This document shows positions 50,096 to 59,049 of a stretch of DNA of 64,000 nucleotides, piece by piece. The notes under the pieces are model-generated. The model did not search any database. It was not told where the DNA came from and was given only the letters and a program-made list of their open reading frames with translations. The first letter of the stretch is position 1. The number at the start of each line of letters is the position of its first letter. This DNA is from Maridesulfovibrio sp. (GTDB taxonomy: Bacteria > Desulfobacterota > Desulfovibrionia > Desulfovibrionales > Desulfovibrionaceae): positions 1,741,501 through 1,805,500 of the forward strand of contig NZ_OY762999.1 of the NCBI RefSeq assembly GCF_963666665.1. The letters run 5' to 3'. Made by a program: the position numbers and the translations under genes.

Positions 50096-53000
50096 ATGCA
50101 CGAATTGCTGGAAAAACAACTTAAAGACACCATCGGAGACCAGTCTCTAGAACTCGCCGATGAGCTGAACAATTTTATAGACTTGGTCGAAAAAACATAT
50201 TCCGGCCTTGATGACTCTACTCTTGTACCCAACTCCCCTGCTGTAAGCATTTTACATTTCATTCCTGATCCGGCATTCATTATCAATAGAGAGGGGATTG
50301 TCGTTGCCTGGAACCCAGCCCTTGAGCAGCTTACCGCCACAAAAGCAGAAGATGTCATTGGAAAAGGTAACTTTGAACACATTAAGCTCATCCACGGCAA
50401 AAGAACTCCCGGCCTGATCGATCTTGTTAACGGTTGTGATGAAATTGGTGAAATTGAATATGGAGCCATCAGCCGCAGAGGAAGAGCCCTCGCCGCTGAA
50501 ATATGCATCCAAAACCTCGGCAACAGAAAAAGCACTAACCTTTGGGTTCAGTCAGCTCCAATACTGGATGCAAACGGCAATACCATCGGAGCCATTGAAT
50601 CCCTCCGCGATATTTCGGCAAGAAAACAAACCGAAAATATCAACTTAATCCTCTACAAAATTTCATCTGCCCTGAACTCAACGGCAGATACCCCCATATT
50701 CCTCAAGCAGGTTCACGAAAGTCTAAAGCCGTTCATTGAAGCCGAGAACTTTTTTGTCGGACTATACAACGAAAGACAGAAGACCTTAACTTTTCCCTAC
50801 TACGCTGATGAAAAAGACTTCATGGCACCATATACAGTTTTACCGATGATTGAAGGTAAAAGCCTAAGCGTAGAAGTTATTAAGGCTGAACACCCCCTAT
50901 TGCTTGACGAAAATGATTTCAGTGACCAGAGAACCAACAGCATAAATCATGTCGGCTCCCCTGCTAAGTCATGGATGGGCATCCCTCTGAAATACGGGGG
51001 GAAAATTATGGGCGTGATGGCAATTCAGTCATATGAACGGCCCGGTGTATACAACTCCAGGGACATTGACCTAATGGTGGCAATTTCCGAACAAGTTGCA
51101 GCAGCCCTCTTACGCAGGCAGGCCGAAGAAGCTCTGCTGGAAAGTGAGAAGAAATTCCGGTCAATTTTCGAGAACGCGACTGTTGCTATTTTCCAGATAT
51201 CTGCTGCAGGCAGGGTTACAGTGGCTAACCCGGCGTTAGCGGCAATCATGGGATATGATAGCGTTGATGAAATGCTGGCGGGAAATGATCAAGCTTCAAG
51301 GTTTCTCTACAATCATGAAGGACGTCAAAAGTTCCTGAAAAGACTGCTCACCGACGGAGCAGTCAATGGCATGCTGCTGCGCGTAAACCATCGCCGAGGA
51401 AAGGAAAAATGGGTTACAATCAATGCCCGCACCTCCTATGATTCTCAGGGCAGACCTGTCCTGTACACAGGGACCGCTTTCGACTCTACTTTAGAGATTG
51501 TAGCTGAACGTAAAATTTTCAGACACAAATCGCGATTCATGCAGCTCTTTGAAAGCTCCCCGCAAGCCATCGCATTAACTGACTCCAAAGGAAATGTGGT
51601 AGACACCAACCGTGCTTTCACCAAACTATTCGGCTACTCAACCGAAGAAATGTCCCCCTGCTGCGAAAACCTTTCACCGACCAATCCGGGAAAAATCAAA
51701 GCAAACCTGAAGAAAATCCTCGGGGGTGAAACATACCGGACAGAAGACATGCGCCGCCACAAAAACGGCAGGCTGATCCCGGTTTCAATCCTTGGATACC
51801 CCTTTCTATACAATGATGAAATCTCCGGGACATTCATAATTTACGACGATATTTCACAACGCAAGGAATATGAACGCAGACTCTCTTATCAGTCACTTCA
51901 CGACTCCCTGACCGGGCTTCCCAACCGCACGTTCTTCCTTGAGCGTCTTGAAGAGACGCTGGACATCTCCCGCAAGATTCCGGAAAGAACTTTCGCGGTC
52001 CTGATGCTTGATATCGACATGTTCAAACGCATCAACGACAGCCTTGGTCATCAGGCAGGGGATGAACTTCTTATTGAAGTCGGCAAAAGGATCAAGCACT
52101 GCCTGCGTCCTGTTGATACAGTGGCAAGGATGGGTGGCGATGAGTTTGCAGTACTCATTGATGATTTCTCCACCCCCCAAATGGTTATTCAGATAATCCG
52201 TGATATCCGCAACGAAATCCGCAAGCCGATGAATATCTCCTCGCGGGAAGTTGTCATCAGCTCAAGTATCGGCATTGTTTTCAAGACCTCAAGCTACGAG
52301 CATCCGGAGCACATTATCCGTGATGCCGACATCAGCATGTACAAGGCGAAAGAACAAGGGGTTAACAAGTTCAAGGTCTTCAACAAGACCATGCATGAAA
52401 AAGCCCTGCAAAGCCTGCTGATTGAAACAGAAATAAGACAAGGCATCCCTGAAAATGAATTTTTCCCGTACTTCCAGCCTATTTACAGCATGCAAAATCG
52501 TAATCTGGCCGGATTTGAAGCCCTTGTCCGCTGGAACCATCCGGACCGGGGATTCCTGACTCCTGATCAGATTATACCTGTTGCTGAAGAGACAGGATTA
52601 ATCGTTGAACTCGACAGAATCATACTTTTTGAAGCATGCAAATTCATGTCTGAATGGTGCAGGCGTTATCCTAATACCAAGGATCTTTTCCTGACCGTCA
52701 ACCTCTCTCCCAGCCAGCTGTCCAAACCGGATCTTGCTGAAGCCATTGAGACAATTGTGGAAGAGACCAAGATTCCGGCTGATAATTTAAAGCTGGAGAT
52801 TACTGAGTCAGCGATCATGGAACGCAATGCAGCTTCCTCCCTGAACCTGAAAAAAATCGGAGAGATGGGTATCAGGCTGGCAGTGGATGACTTTGGCACC
52901 GGATACTCTTCACTGGCCCAATTGCAGCGCTTCCCCGCATCAACTGTTAAAATCGACCGTTCCTTTGTCAGCCATATGGCAAGCGACCACGAATCCCTTG

Positions 53001-53218
53001 AGATTGTTCGTGCTGTAAATGCTCTGGGCCACAGCCTGAGCATGGACGTAATTGCTGAAGGTGTTGAAACAAGACAACAGCTTATCCTGCTCAAAGATAT
53101 CGGCTGTGATTATGTGCAAGGTTACTACTTCGACAAACCTCAGACGAATGAAGACGCGGAAAAACTGGTCAAGATGCGCTCCGAAGGTTTCTGCCCTCCC
53201 GGATTAACTACAATTTAA
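50096..53218 (+). CDS. PAS/GAF-GGDEF-EAL c-di-GMP signalling protein
   Basis: A 1040-residue cytoplasmic protein with no membrane helix. Order: a short helical start, PAS (about 45-175), GAF (about 180-345), two PAS domains (about 350-600), GGDEF and EAL. The GGDEF motif is intact at about 680-684 (RMGGDEF). The EAL motif is at about 808-810 (FEALVRW) and DDFGTGYSS is also kept. Both synthesis and breakdown of c-di-GMP are possible. The many sensor domains suggest it integrates several intracellular signals. ATG 50096 lacks a clear ribosome site. It closely resembles the membrane GGDEF-EAL protein at the left end in its catalytic half. Confidence 0.92.
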   Translation: MHELLEKQLKDTIGDQSLELADELNNFIDLVEKTYSGLDDSTLVPNSPAVSILHFIPDPAFIINREGIVVAWNPALEQLTATKAEDVIGKGNFEHIKLIHGKRTPGLIDLVNGCDEIGEIEYGAISRRGRALAAEICIQNLGNRKSTNLWVQSAPILDANGNTIGAIESLRDISARKQTENINLILYKISSALNSTADTPIFLKQVHESLKPFIEAENFFVGLYNERQKTLTFPYYADEKDFMAPYTVLPMIEGKSLSVEVIKAEHPLLLDENDFSDQRTNSINHVGSPAKSWMGIPLKYGGKIMGVMAIQSYERPGVYNSRDIDLMVAISEQVAAALLRRQAEEALLESEKKFRSIFENATVAIFQISAAGRVTVANPALAAIMGYDSVDEMLAGNDQASRFLYNHEGRQKFLKRLLTDGAVNGMLLRVNHRRGKEKWVTINARTSYDSQGRPVLYTGTAFDSTLEIVAERKIFRHKSRFMQLFESSPQAIALTDSKGNVVDTNRAFTKLFGYSTEEMSPCCENLSPTNPGKIKANLKKILGGETYRTEDMRRHKNGRLIPVSILGYPFLYNDEISGTFIIYDDISQRKEYERRLSYQSLHDSLTGLPNRTFFLERLEETLDISRKIPERTFAVLMLDIDMFKRINDSLGHQAGDELLIEVGKRIKHCLRPVDTVARMGGDEFAVLIDDFSTPQMVIQIIRDIRNEIRKPMNISSREVVISSSIGIVFKTSSYEHPEHIIRDADISMYKAKEQGVNKFKVFNKTMHEKALQSLLIETEIRQGIPENEFFPYFQPIYSMQNRNLAGFEALVRWNHPDRGFLTPDQIIPVAEETGLIVELDRIILFEACKFMSEWCRRYPNTKDLFLTVNLSPSQLSKPDLAEAIETIVEETKIPADNLKLEITESAIMERNAASSLNLKKIGEMGIRLAVDDFGTGYSSLAQLQRFPASTVKIDRSFVSHMASDHESLEIVRAVNALGHSLSMDVIAEGVETRQQLILLKDIGCDYVQGYYFDKPQTNEDAEKLVKMRSEGFCPPGLTTI

Positions 53219-53316
53219 CACCCCTGCCCCTCCTTATCTTTTCGCGTCCCTGCTTGTTCACGGGTAGCTTTGCGTGTATGCTCCATGAAAAAGAACTGTC
53301 ATTTTCAGGAGTAAAG

Positions 53317-53796
53317 ATGAAACACACCATATCTGCACTGGTAAAAAACAAAACCGGGGTTCTGGCTGAATCATCAGCCGCCTTTCAAAAAAATAAAATA
53401 AACATCACTTCCATTTCCTGCGGAGAAACAGAAAACATGGACGTTTCACGCATGGTAATATGCGCCGAGGGCAACAAAGAAGAAATTGCTAAAGTTACTG
53501 AGCAACTTAAGGCCATGGATTTTGTCATTCAGCTTGACGATCTCGCCCGCAAGGAATTTGTGGACCGCGAGCTCGTGCTTATAAAAGTTGAAGTAAACAA
53601 AGACACCATGTCGCAAATTATGCAGATTTTCGAAGTATTCCGGGCCGACGTTGTCGGGATGGGGCAGAAAACCATTACCGTAGAACTGAGCGGAGACCAG
53701 GAAAGGGTCGAAGGCCTTATCAAAATCCTCCAGCCTTTCGGGATAAAAAGCCTCTGCCGAACAGGTATGATCGCACTCAAACGCGGAGATGAATAA
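53317..53796 (+). CDS. ACT-domain protein, acetolactate synthase small-subunit (IlvN/IlvH) type
   Basis: A 159-residue protein built like the regulatory subunit of acetolactate synthase, which binds valine for feedback control. The N-terminal ACT domain (KHTISALVKNKTGVLAESSAAF) and the C-terminal partner (LVLIKVEVNKDTMSQIMQIFEVFRADVVGMG) are the two halves expected. ATG 53317 has AGGAG 5 bases upstream; an upstream extension adds 21 unrelated residues. No ilvB/ilvI catalytic gene is adjacent, which is unusual. Instead a phosphotransacylase gene follows after 65 bases. Confidence 0.88.
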   Translation: MKHTISALVKNKTGVLAESSAAFQKNKINITSISCGETENMDVSRMVICAEGNKEEIAKVTEQLKAMDFVIQLDDLARKEFVDRELVLIKVEVNKDTMSQIMQIFEVFRADVVGMGQKTITVELSGDQERVEGLIKILQPFGIKSLCRTGMIALKRGDE

Positions 53797-53861
53797 CTCT
53801 CAACCAACGCGGAATTGTTCATAATCCAGACGGAACTTCCAGACCGTATAAAGGTGCGCAG

Positions 53862-54773
53862 ATGACCATAACATCACTAGATGAAATAATTACAGCGGTC
53901 CGCAATCACGACCGGCCGGCACGCGTGGCAATTGCTCCATGCGCTGAAGAATTTGTAATCCGATCCGCCCTCACTGCACATAAAGAAGGCATTGCCGAAC
54001 CGATATTCATCGGCAACAGAGAAAAGTCCCTTGCCGTAGCTGAAAAGCACGGATTAGACATAGGCGGATTTGAATTTCATGATGAACAGGATGATGTCGA
54101 AGCAGTAGCAACTGCTGTCTCCTACTTTAAAAATGGCAAAGCCGACCTGATCATGAAAGGTCTGGTCAGTACCAGCACGGTACTCAAAGCCATCCTCAAT
54201 AAACAGACAGGAGTACCCACCAGAGGGATCATAAGTCACGTAACAGTATTTGAAGCATCCTCCCAAAAAAGACTCATCCTGCTGACTGATGCAGGAGTTA
54301 ACATCAAACCCAACCTGCAACGCAAAGCAGACATCCTGCGCAACGCAATTGATGTTGCGCGTAAGCTCGGAATGGAAAAGCCTAAAGCGGCAATCCTTGC
54401 TGCAACAGAAAAGGTGAACTACCCGGCCATGCCCGCAACTCTTGATGCGGACATCCTTGCTAAGATGGCTGCTGAAGACGCTTTCGGGGATGCATACGTC
54501 GCAGGTCCGCTGGCCTTGGATCTTGCTATTTCTTCAACAGCGGCAACCTGCAAGGGGATTGATAATCCTGTGGCCGGTTGCGCAGACATCCTGCTTACCC
54601 CTGAAATTGAAAGCGGAAATATCCTTTACAAGGCTTTGGCTACCATTGCCGGAAAAACCATGGCCAGCGTTGTCGTTGGAAGTGAAGTTCCCATTGTTGT
54701 TTCATCAAGAGGAGACTCCGACAGTTCTAAATTCCATTCCATTGCACTGGCCTGCTACCTTTCTGGGATGTAA
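53862..54773 (+). CDS. Phosphate butyryl/acetyltransferase-type enzyme
   Basis: A 303-residue member of the Pta/Ptb family, which exchanges acyl groups between CoA and phosphate. Family motifs are ADLIMKGLVSTSTVLKAILNK, LILLTDAGVNIKPNL, and the C-terminal SVVVGSEVPIVVSSRGDS. The length and pattern fit the phosphate butyryltransferase branch more than classic Pta. No butyrate or acetate kinase is next to it, so it may work with a kinase elsewhere or on another acyl-CoA. The ribosome site is weak (GCGCAG). Confidence 0.87.
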   Translation: MTITSLDEIITAVRNHDRPARVAIAPCAEEFVIRSALTAHKEGIAEPIFIGNREKSLAVAEKHGLDIGGFEFHDEQDDVEAVATAVSYFKNGKADLIMKGLVSTSTVLKAILNKQTGVPTRGIISHVTVFEASSQKRLILLTDAGVNIKPNLQRKADILRNAIDVARKLGMEKPKAAILAATEKVNYPAMPATLDADILAKMAAEDAFGDAYVAGPLALDLAISSTAATCKGIDNPVAGCADILLTPEIESGNILYKALATIAGKTMASVVVGSEVPIVVSSRGDSDSSKFHSIALACYLSGM

Positions 54774-54845
54774 ATAGAAAACTACAAGACTAAGCTAATA
54801 CATGCTACGTTAAAGCAAGTGTCCGAATAAGACTAGGGAGAGGGT

Positions 54846-55613
54846 ATGAAAATTAGATACAAGCTCATCACATTAATAACGATCTTACTACTAGCCCCTC
54901 AATACGTTTTTGCAGCAAGACAGCTCACTTTCGCGACTGACCCCTTCCCTCCCTACTACTATGAGGAAGACGGCATCCCTAGAGGCCTTCAGTATGAATT
55001 GGCTAAGATAGTTTTCGACAAAATGCATTTAAGCTTTAAACTTATATTTGTTCCTTGGAAAAGAGCTTTACTTATGGCTGAATCAGGGAAGGTGGATGGA
55101 ATTTTCGGATTACGCAAAACAGAAGAGCGGCAACGTTGGCTGATATATCCTGAAGAGCCACTCATGAATGTCGTTACCGTTATCTTTAAACGTGCGGATG
55201 ACCCTTTTGAATATAACGGCATCCAGTCGTTGAAAGGGAAAAAGGTCGGAATAACAAAAGGCTACACATATGGGAGTAATTTTGACAACAGCACTTTATT
55301 CGAAAAAGAACAAGTATCCAGTATACGCCATAATTTTCTAAAACTACTGGCCGGAAGAATTGACTTAGTAGCTGGTTACCGCGCTGTTGGCGTAAACACT
55401 ATGGCAAATATGAACCTGCAAGAGCGTATAGCTATCTGCCCAAACAATGTGTACACGACCGCACTCTATATCGGATTTACCAAAGTTCCGGGATATGGGA
55501 GAATAAGCCAAAAATTTTCGAAAGAACTTAATGAATTTAAAAAATCGATTGATTGCAATGACTTTATACGAAAAATGGATATTCCCAAAGAAATGATCAC
55601 ACCGTGTAAATAA
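54846..55613 (+). CDS. Periplasmic solute-binding protein (SBP_bac_3 type)
   Basis: A 255-residue secreted protein of the amino-acid-binding fold. The signal peptide spans about residues 1-23 (cut after YVFA). Motifs DPFPPYYYEEDGIPRGLQYELAK and SLKGKKVGITKGYTYGSNFD fit the family. It is not next to permease or ATPase genes, as is common for stand-alone members that may act as sensors or parts of tandem systems. GGGAGAGGG lies before ATG 54846. Ligand unknown. Confidence 0.85.
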   Translation: MKIRYKLITLITILLLAPQYVFAARQLTFATDPFPPYYYEEDGIPRGLQYELAKIVFDKMHLSFKLIFVPWKRALLMAESGKVDGIFGLRKTEERQRWLIYPEEPLMNVVTVIFKRADDPFEYNGIQSLKGKKVGITKGYTYGSNFDNSTLFEKEQVSSIRHNFLKLLAGRIDLVAGYRAVGVNTMANMNLQERIAICPNNVYTTALYIGFTKVPGYGRISQKFSKELNEFKKSIDCNDFIRKMDIPKEMITPCK

Positions 55614-55629
55614 ACTGCTAAATTATAAA

Positions 55630-56067
55630 TCAGGCATGGCTGGATGTACACAAAACCCATACACCGGAACCGATCAGCAATATCCCTAACACGGAAGTAA
55701 GCGATATGTGTTCCCTGTAAATCACAGCCCCCAAGGGGATAAGGCACGCCATAACCACACCGTTAACCAGAATCGGCAGGGTGTTTACATTCGCCCCGGC
55801 TTTATAAGTAAGCAGAACCCCGATCTCAATCCCGAAAACCGCCAACCCTAAAAGAAGAACAGGCCAGTTTTTAAAACTAACAACATCAAACAATTCTATC
55901 TTCCCGGTCTGGAAATACATTCCCACCAGACTGAAAACCATGGCCAAGGCATATGCAAAAGCAAGAGACCCAAAAAAAGAACCGCCTCCGGCTATGCTTT
56001 TTTGAGCAAGGTGATAAATCACGGAAGAAGCCACTACAACCGCGATTGAACCATAGAATGCAAACAT
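55630..56067 (-). CDS. Half-size EamA (DMT)-family membrane protein
   Basis: A 145-residue protein with four to five membrane helices, about half of the usual ten-helix EamA transporter, so it would have to pair to work. The ending VNGVVMACLIPLGAVIYREHISLTSVLGILLIGSGVWVL is typical of a drug/metabolite transporter half. GGGG lies before ATG 56067. It is divergent from a LysR gene 95 bases away, which is probably its regulator. Such units usually export small metabolites, but the substrate is not known. Confidence 0.82.
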   Translation of the reverse strand: MFAFYGSIAVVVASSVIYHLAQKSIAGGGSFFGSLAFAYALAMVFSLVGMYFQTGKIELFDVVSFKNWPVLLLGLAVFGIEIGVLLTYKAGANVNTLPILVNGVVMACLIPLGAVIYREHISLTSVLGILLIGSGVWVLCTSSHA

Positions 56068-56098
56068 TTTGAATTTCCCCTGAAATGAAGTAGTGATT

Positions 56099-56117
56099 TA
56101 GTTAGGGAGGATAACTA
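56099..56117. promoter_or_regulatory. LysR-type operator candidate
   Basis: A perfect inverted repeat, TAGTTA (56099-56104), 7 bases, TAACTA (56112-56117), lies between the divergent LysR and EamA genes. Its shape fits the T-N11-A rule of LysR sites. Confidence 0.45.
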
Positions 56118-56162
56118 CTCCCGCTTATTAACTTTTACCACTGAAAACTATTCATTCCCTGT

Positions 56163-57098
56163 ATGAGCAAAACTAATCCGTCCAACCTTGATCTTAATTT
56201 GCTGGTCATACTCGATACAATTTTCACCGAGCGCAGCCTGACCCTTGCCGGAAACAAGTTGTTCATGACCCAGTCCGCCGTCAGCCATGCCCTCTCCAAA
56301 CTGCGCCATCACTTTGATGACCGACTCTTTGTTCGCCGCGGTAATATCATGGAAGCGACTCCGCTATGCAAAACAATACACAGAAACATCGCCCCCAGCC
56401 TGAAAACCATAAACCAGTCTATTGCCGACCGAGGTGAATTCGACCCGGCATCATCCAAAAGGACATTCAGCCTAGGACTCAGCGACTATCTATGCAAATT
56501 GCTACTTCCTGATATATTACAGTTAATTGAAAACAGAGCTCCAGAAATATCGATTCGCATAATGCAGACAACTTATGAAAAACGGGAAGAAATGCTACAA
56601 AACGGCAAATTGGATGTTTTTCTTGGCTGCCCCAGAAATTACGGGGCTGGGGTACTCAAGGAGAAGCTGTTTGACGACAGGGAAGTCTGTGTGATCCGCA
56701 ATGACCACCCAATCCAAGGCAAGGTAATGAATGAAGCAGAAATGGCCGATAGTGAATTTGCAGCCCTTTCACTTTCAGAGTCCGGGCTGGGATTTCTTGA
56801 AGATTACCTATACCGCAAAGGAGTGCAGCGAAAAATAAAAATCGTGTTGCAGCAGGAAACTGTGATCCCTTCACTGGTGGAGAACTCGGACCTTGTCGGC
56901 AGCGTAGCCCAACGCTTGGCAGAAATGTATGCAGCGAAGGGACGTTTACGCATAGTCCAACTGCCCTTAAAAAATACTGAATTCGAAGTATCTCAGCATT
57001 GGCATTCATTAAATGATAATGATCCTGCACAGCAATGGATACGCTCAGTAATTAAGGAAGTCGCAACACAACTCCCCCCACTGGGACATAGTTTATAA
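56163..57098 (+). CDS. LysR-family transcription regulator
   Basis: A 311-residue LysR-type regulator. The N-terminal winged helix-turn-helix is clear (LDLNLLVILDTIFTERSLTLAGNKLFMTQSAVSHALSKLR), followed by the effector-binding domain (about 95-300). It is divergent from the half-size EamA gene and has an operator-like repeat in the shared region, so it probably controls that gene and itself. The ribosome site is weak. It ends 151 bases before the chemoreceptor gene. Confidence 0.93.
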   Translation: MSKTNPSNLDLNLLVILDTIFTERSLTLAGNKLFMTQSAVSHALSKLRHHFDDRLFVRRGNIMEATPLCKTIHRNIAPSLKTINQSIADRGEFDPASSKRTFSLGLSDYLCKLLLPDILQLIENRAPEISIRIMQTTYEKREEMLQNGKLDVFLGCPRNYGAGVLKEKLFDDREVCVIRNDHPIQGKVMNEAEMADSEFAALSLSESGLGFLEDYLYRKGVQRKIKIVLQQETVIPSLVENSDLVGSVAQRLAEMYAAKGRLRIVQLPLKNTEFEVSQHWHSLNDNDPAQQWIRSVIKEVATQLPPLGHSL

Positions 57099-57249
57099 CA
57101 TCCAACCAGTTTACAACTCTCCAAAAAAAGATGATATTTTTCCAATCAAAAGTAGTTATTATCTGAACCACACTTGCGTAATAAACTTTTTTTATTTTAT
57201 AAGTACAATTAACACACAGAATAAGAATTTCCCGCAAAAAGGAGAAAAC

Positions 57250-58971
57250 ATGCCTGAAAAACTTAAACTAACATTATCCATAGCTGTGATATTCCTGATG
57301 GCTGCTGCTTCGGTCGTCATGGCTGCTTTTTTCCCGGCTGCGGAGTCTGGAATTTCCCTCTCGCAAATAATTATTATTTGTATTGCCATTGTCGCAACAA
57401 TACTGGCATTTATTTCCCTTAACTCCGGTTTGAACAGTCAGCAGGAGACTCTGTGCAACTACCTCATAGACCTGAGCAAAGGCAAAGCAAAGGCTTCCAT
57501 TCCTGCCAGCCTTGATGACAATGTTAATGAGACAGCGCAAAAAGCAGGTAAAGCAATCCATGAACTGGCTGAAAACTTCAAAAAATCAGAAGAAGAAGCA
57601 GAAAACCTGCGCAACAGATTAAACAAAGCTGAATCAGAAACCAAAAACGTTCGCAAAGAACTTGCTGATCAAAAAGACGTACTTGAATCCATCAGCAAGT
57701 CGGCTGCAAATGCGGGCGGCATATCCGGAAAACTTTTCGCGGGTATTGAGGAACTCAGTGCACAGGTAAACCAAGTTAGCGCAGGCATGGAACTGCAGCG
57801 TGACCGTGTTACCGAAACAGCCACAGCAATGGAAGAAATGAACAGCACAGTTCTGGAAGTAGCTCAGAATGCCAGCCTTGCAGCCAACAGTTCTGCCCAG
57901 TCCAAAGACAATGCTGTTCATGGCGCTAAAGGAGTTGCAGAGGCAATCCAATCTTTTGAACAAATCAAGGATACCATCCTTAACCTCAAGGGGACCATGG
58001 GAACCTTGGGCGAACAGGCAGACAACATCGGCCAGATCATGACAGTTATCACCGATATTGCCGACCAGACCAACCTTCTCGCTTTGAACGCAGCTATTGA
58101 AGCTGCCCGGGCAGGAGAAGCAGGACGTGGCTTCGCAGTTGTAGCTGATGAAGTCCGTAAACTTGCAGAAAAAACAATGGACGCAACGAAAGGCGTTGGA
58201 CAGGCCGTATCCAAAATTCAGGATAATGCACGCGAAAACATCGCTGCTGTTGAATCTGCAGCTGAAGATATTGTGAACTCCACTGAAGCAGCGGCCAAAT
58301 CCGGCGAACTCATGGAAGCAATTGTTGGTTTCGTTGACGAGACCAATACTCAAGTTGAATCCATTGCCGCAGCAAGTGAAGAGCAGTCCGCAGCATCCGA
58401 AGAGATCAACATGGCCATCAGTGACGTGGCAAGAGTTGCTTCGGAAACATCGGAAGGCATGTCCGCATCCGCCCACGCGCTTACCGAAATCGCAAGTGTA
58501 GTCGAAGAACTTGATTCAATTGTACAGGGTATTTCATCCGGCAGAATTGTGGATACCAGCTCCGGTAAAATCGTTGAGTGGTCAGACGATCTTTCAGTTG
58601 ATGTCCGCATCATTGATGAACATCACATGAAACTGCTCGACCTGATCAACGAACTGTACGGAGCCATGCGTCAACGCAAGGCTGACACCATCATCGGCGA
58701 AGTGGCTGAGAGACTGCTTGAGTACACCATCTACCACTTTGGATACGAAGAGAAAATTTTCGACAAACACGGATATCCTGAAAAAGATCCGCACAAGAAA
58801 CTGCATAAAACCTTCATCGATAAAATCGCTGATTTCAAAGCCGATGTCGAGCGAGGCAAAGTTACTGCCTCAACGGATATTATCCGCTTCCTCAAAGACT
58901 GGCTCATCAAGCACATCATGGTCGTTGATGCCAAGTACACTGACTTCATGCATGAACACGGCTACGATTAA
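57250..58971 (+). CDS. Chemoreceptor with C-terminal hemerythrin domain
   Basis: A 573-residue methyl-accepting chemotaxis protein. Two membrane helices (about 7-29 and 36-59) are joined by a very short loop, so there is no periplasmic sensor. A coiled coil and a signalling hairpin follow (tip NLLALNAAIEAARAGEAGRGFAVVADEVR). The last 130 residues are a bacteriohemerythrin with metal ligands visible in IDEHHMKLL, YHFGYEEKIF, DPHKKLHKTF and LIKHIMVVDAKY. It should bind oxygen (or NO) at a di-iron site and steer the cell away from it, like DcrH of Desulfovibrio. AAAAAGGAG precedes ATG 57250. Confidence 0.94.
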   Translation: MPEKLKLTLSIAVIFLMAAASVVMAAFFPAAESGISLSQIIIICIAIVATILAFISLNSGLNSQQETLCNYLIDLSKGKAKASIPASLDDNVNETAQKAGKAIHELAENFKKSEEEAENLRNRLNKAESETKNVRKELADQKDVLESISKSAANAGGISGKLFAGIEELSAQVNQVSAGMELQRDRVTETATAMEEMNSTVLEVAQNASLAANSSAQSKDNAVHGAKGVAEAIQSFEQIKDTILNLKGTMGTLGEQADNIGQIMTVITDIADQTNLLALNAAIEAARAGEAGRGFAVVADEVRKLAEKTMDATKGVGQAVSKIQDNARENIAAVESAAEDIVNSTEAAAKSGELMEAIVGFVDETNTQVESIAAASEEQSAASEEINMAISDVARVASETSEGMSASAHALTEIASVVEELDSIVQGISSGRIVDTSSGKIVEWSDDLSVDVRIIDEHHMKLLDLINELYGAMRQRKADTIIGEVAERLLEYTIYHFGYEEKIFDKHGYPEKDPHKKLHKTFIDKIADFKADVERGKVTASTDIIRFLKDWLIKHIMVVDAKYTDFMHEHGYD

Positions 58972-58994
58972 GCTTAACTAATCAGAATAACAAA

Positions 58995-59034
58995 AGAGGC
59001 CCTGGAACAAATGTTTCAGGGCCTCTCATTTTTT
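58995..59034 (+). terminator. Intrinsic terminator of the chemoreceptor gene
   Basis: AGAGGCCCTG (58995-59004) pairs with CAGGGCCTCT (59017-59026), followed by CA and six T. It can also serve the convergent aminotransferase gene only weakly. Confidence 0.85.
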
Positions 59035-59049
59035 GATGTAATAAATTAG

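Noticed and set aside
57634..58476. A minus-strand frame of 280 codons opposite the chemoreceptor gene
   Set aside because: It mirrors the biased codon use of the coiled-coil chemoreceptor, is rich in Cys/Phe by chance and matches no family.
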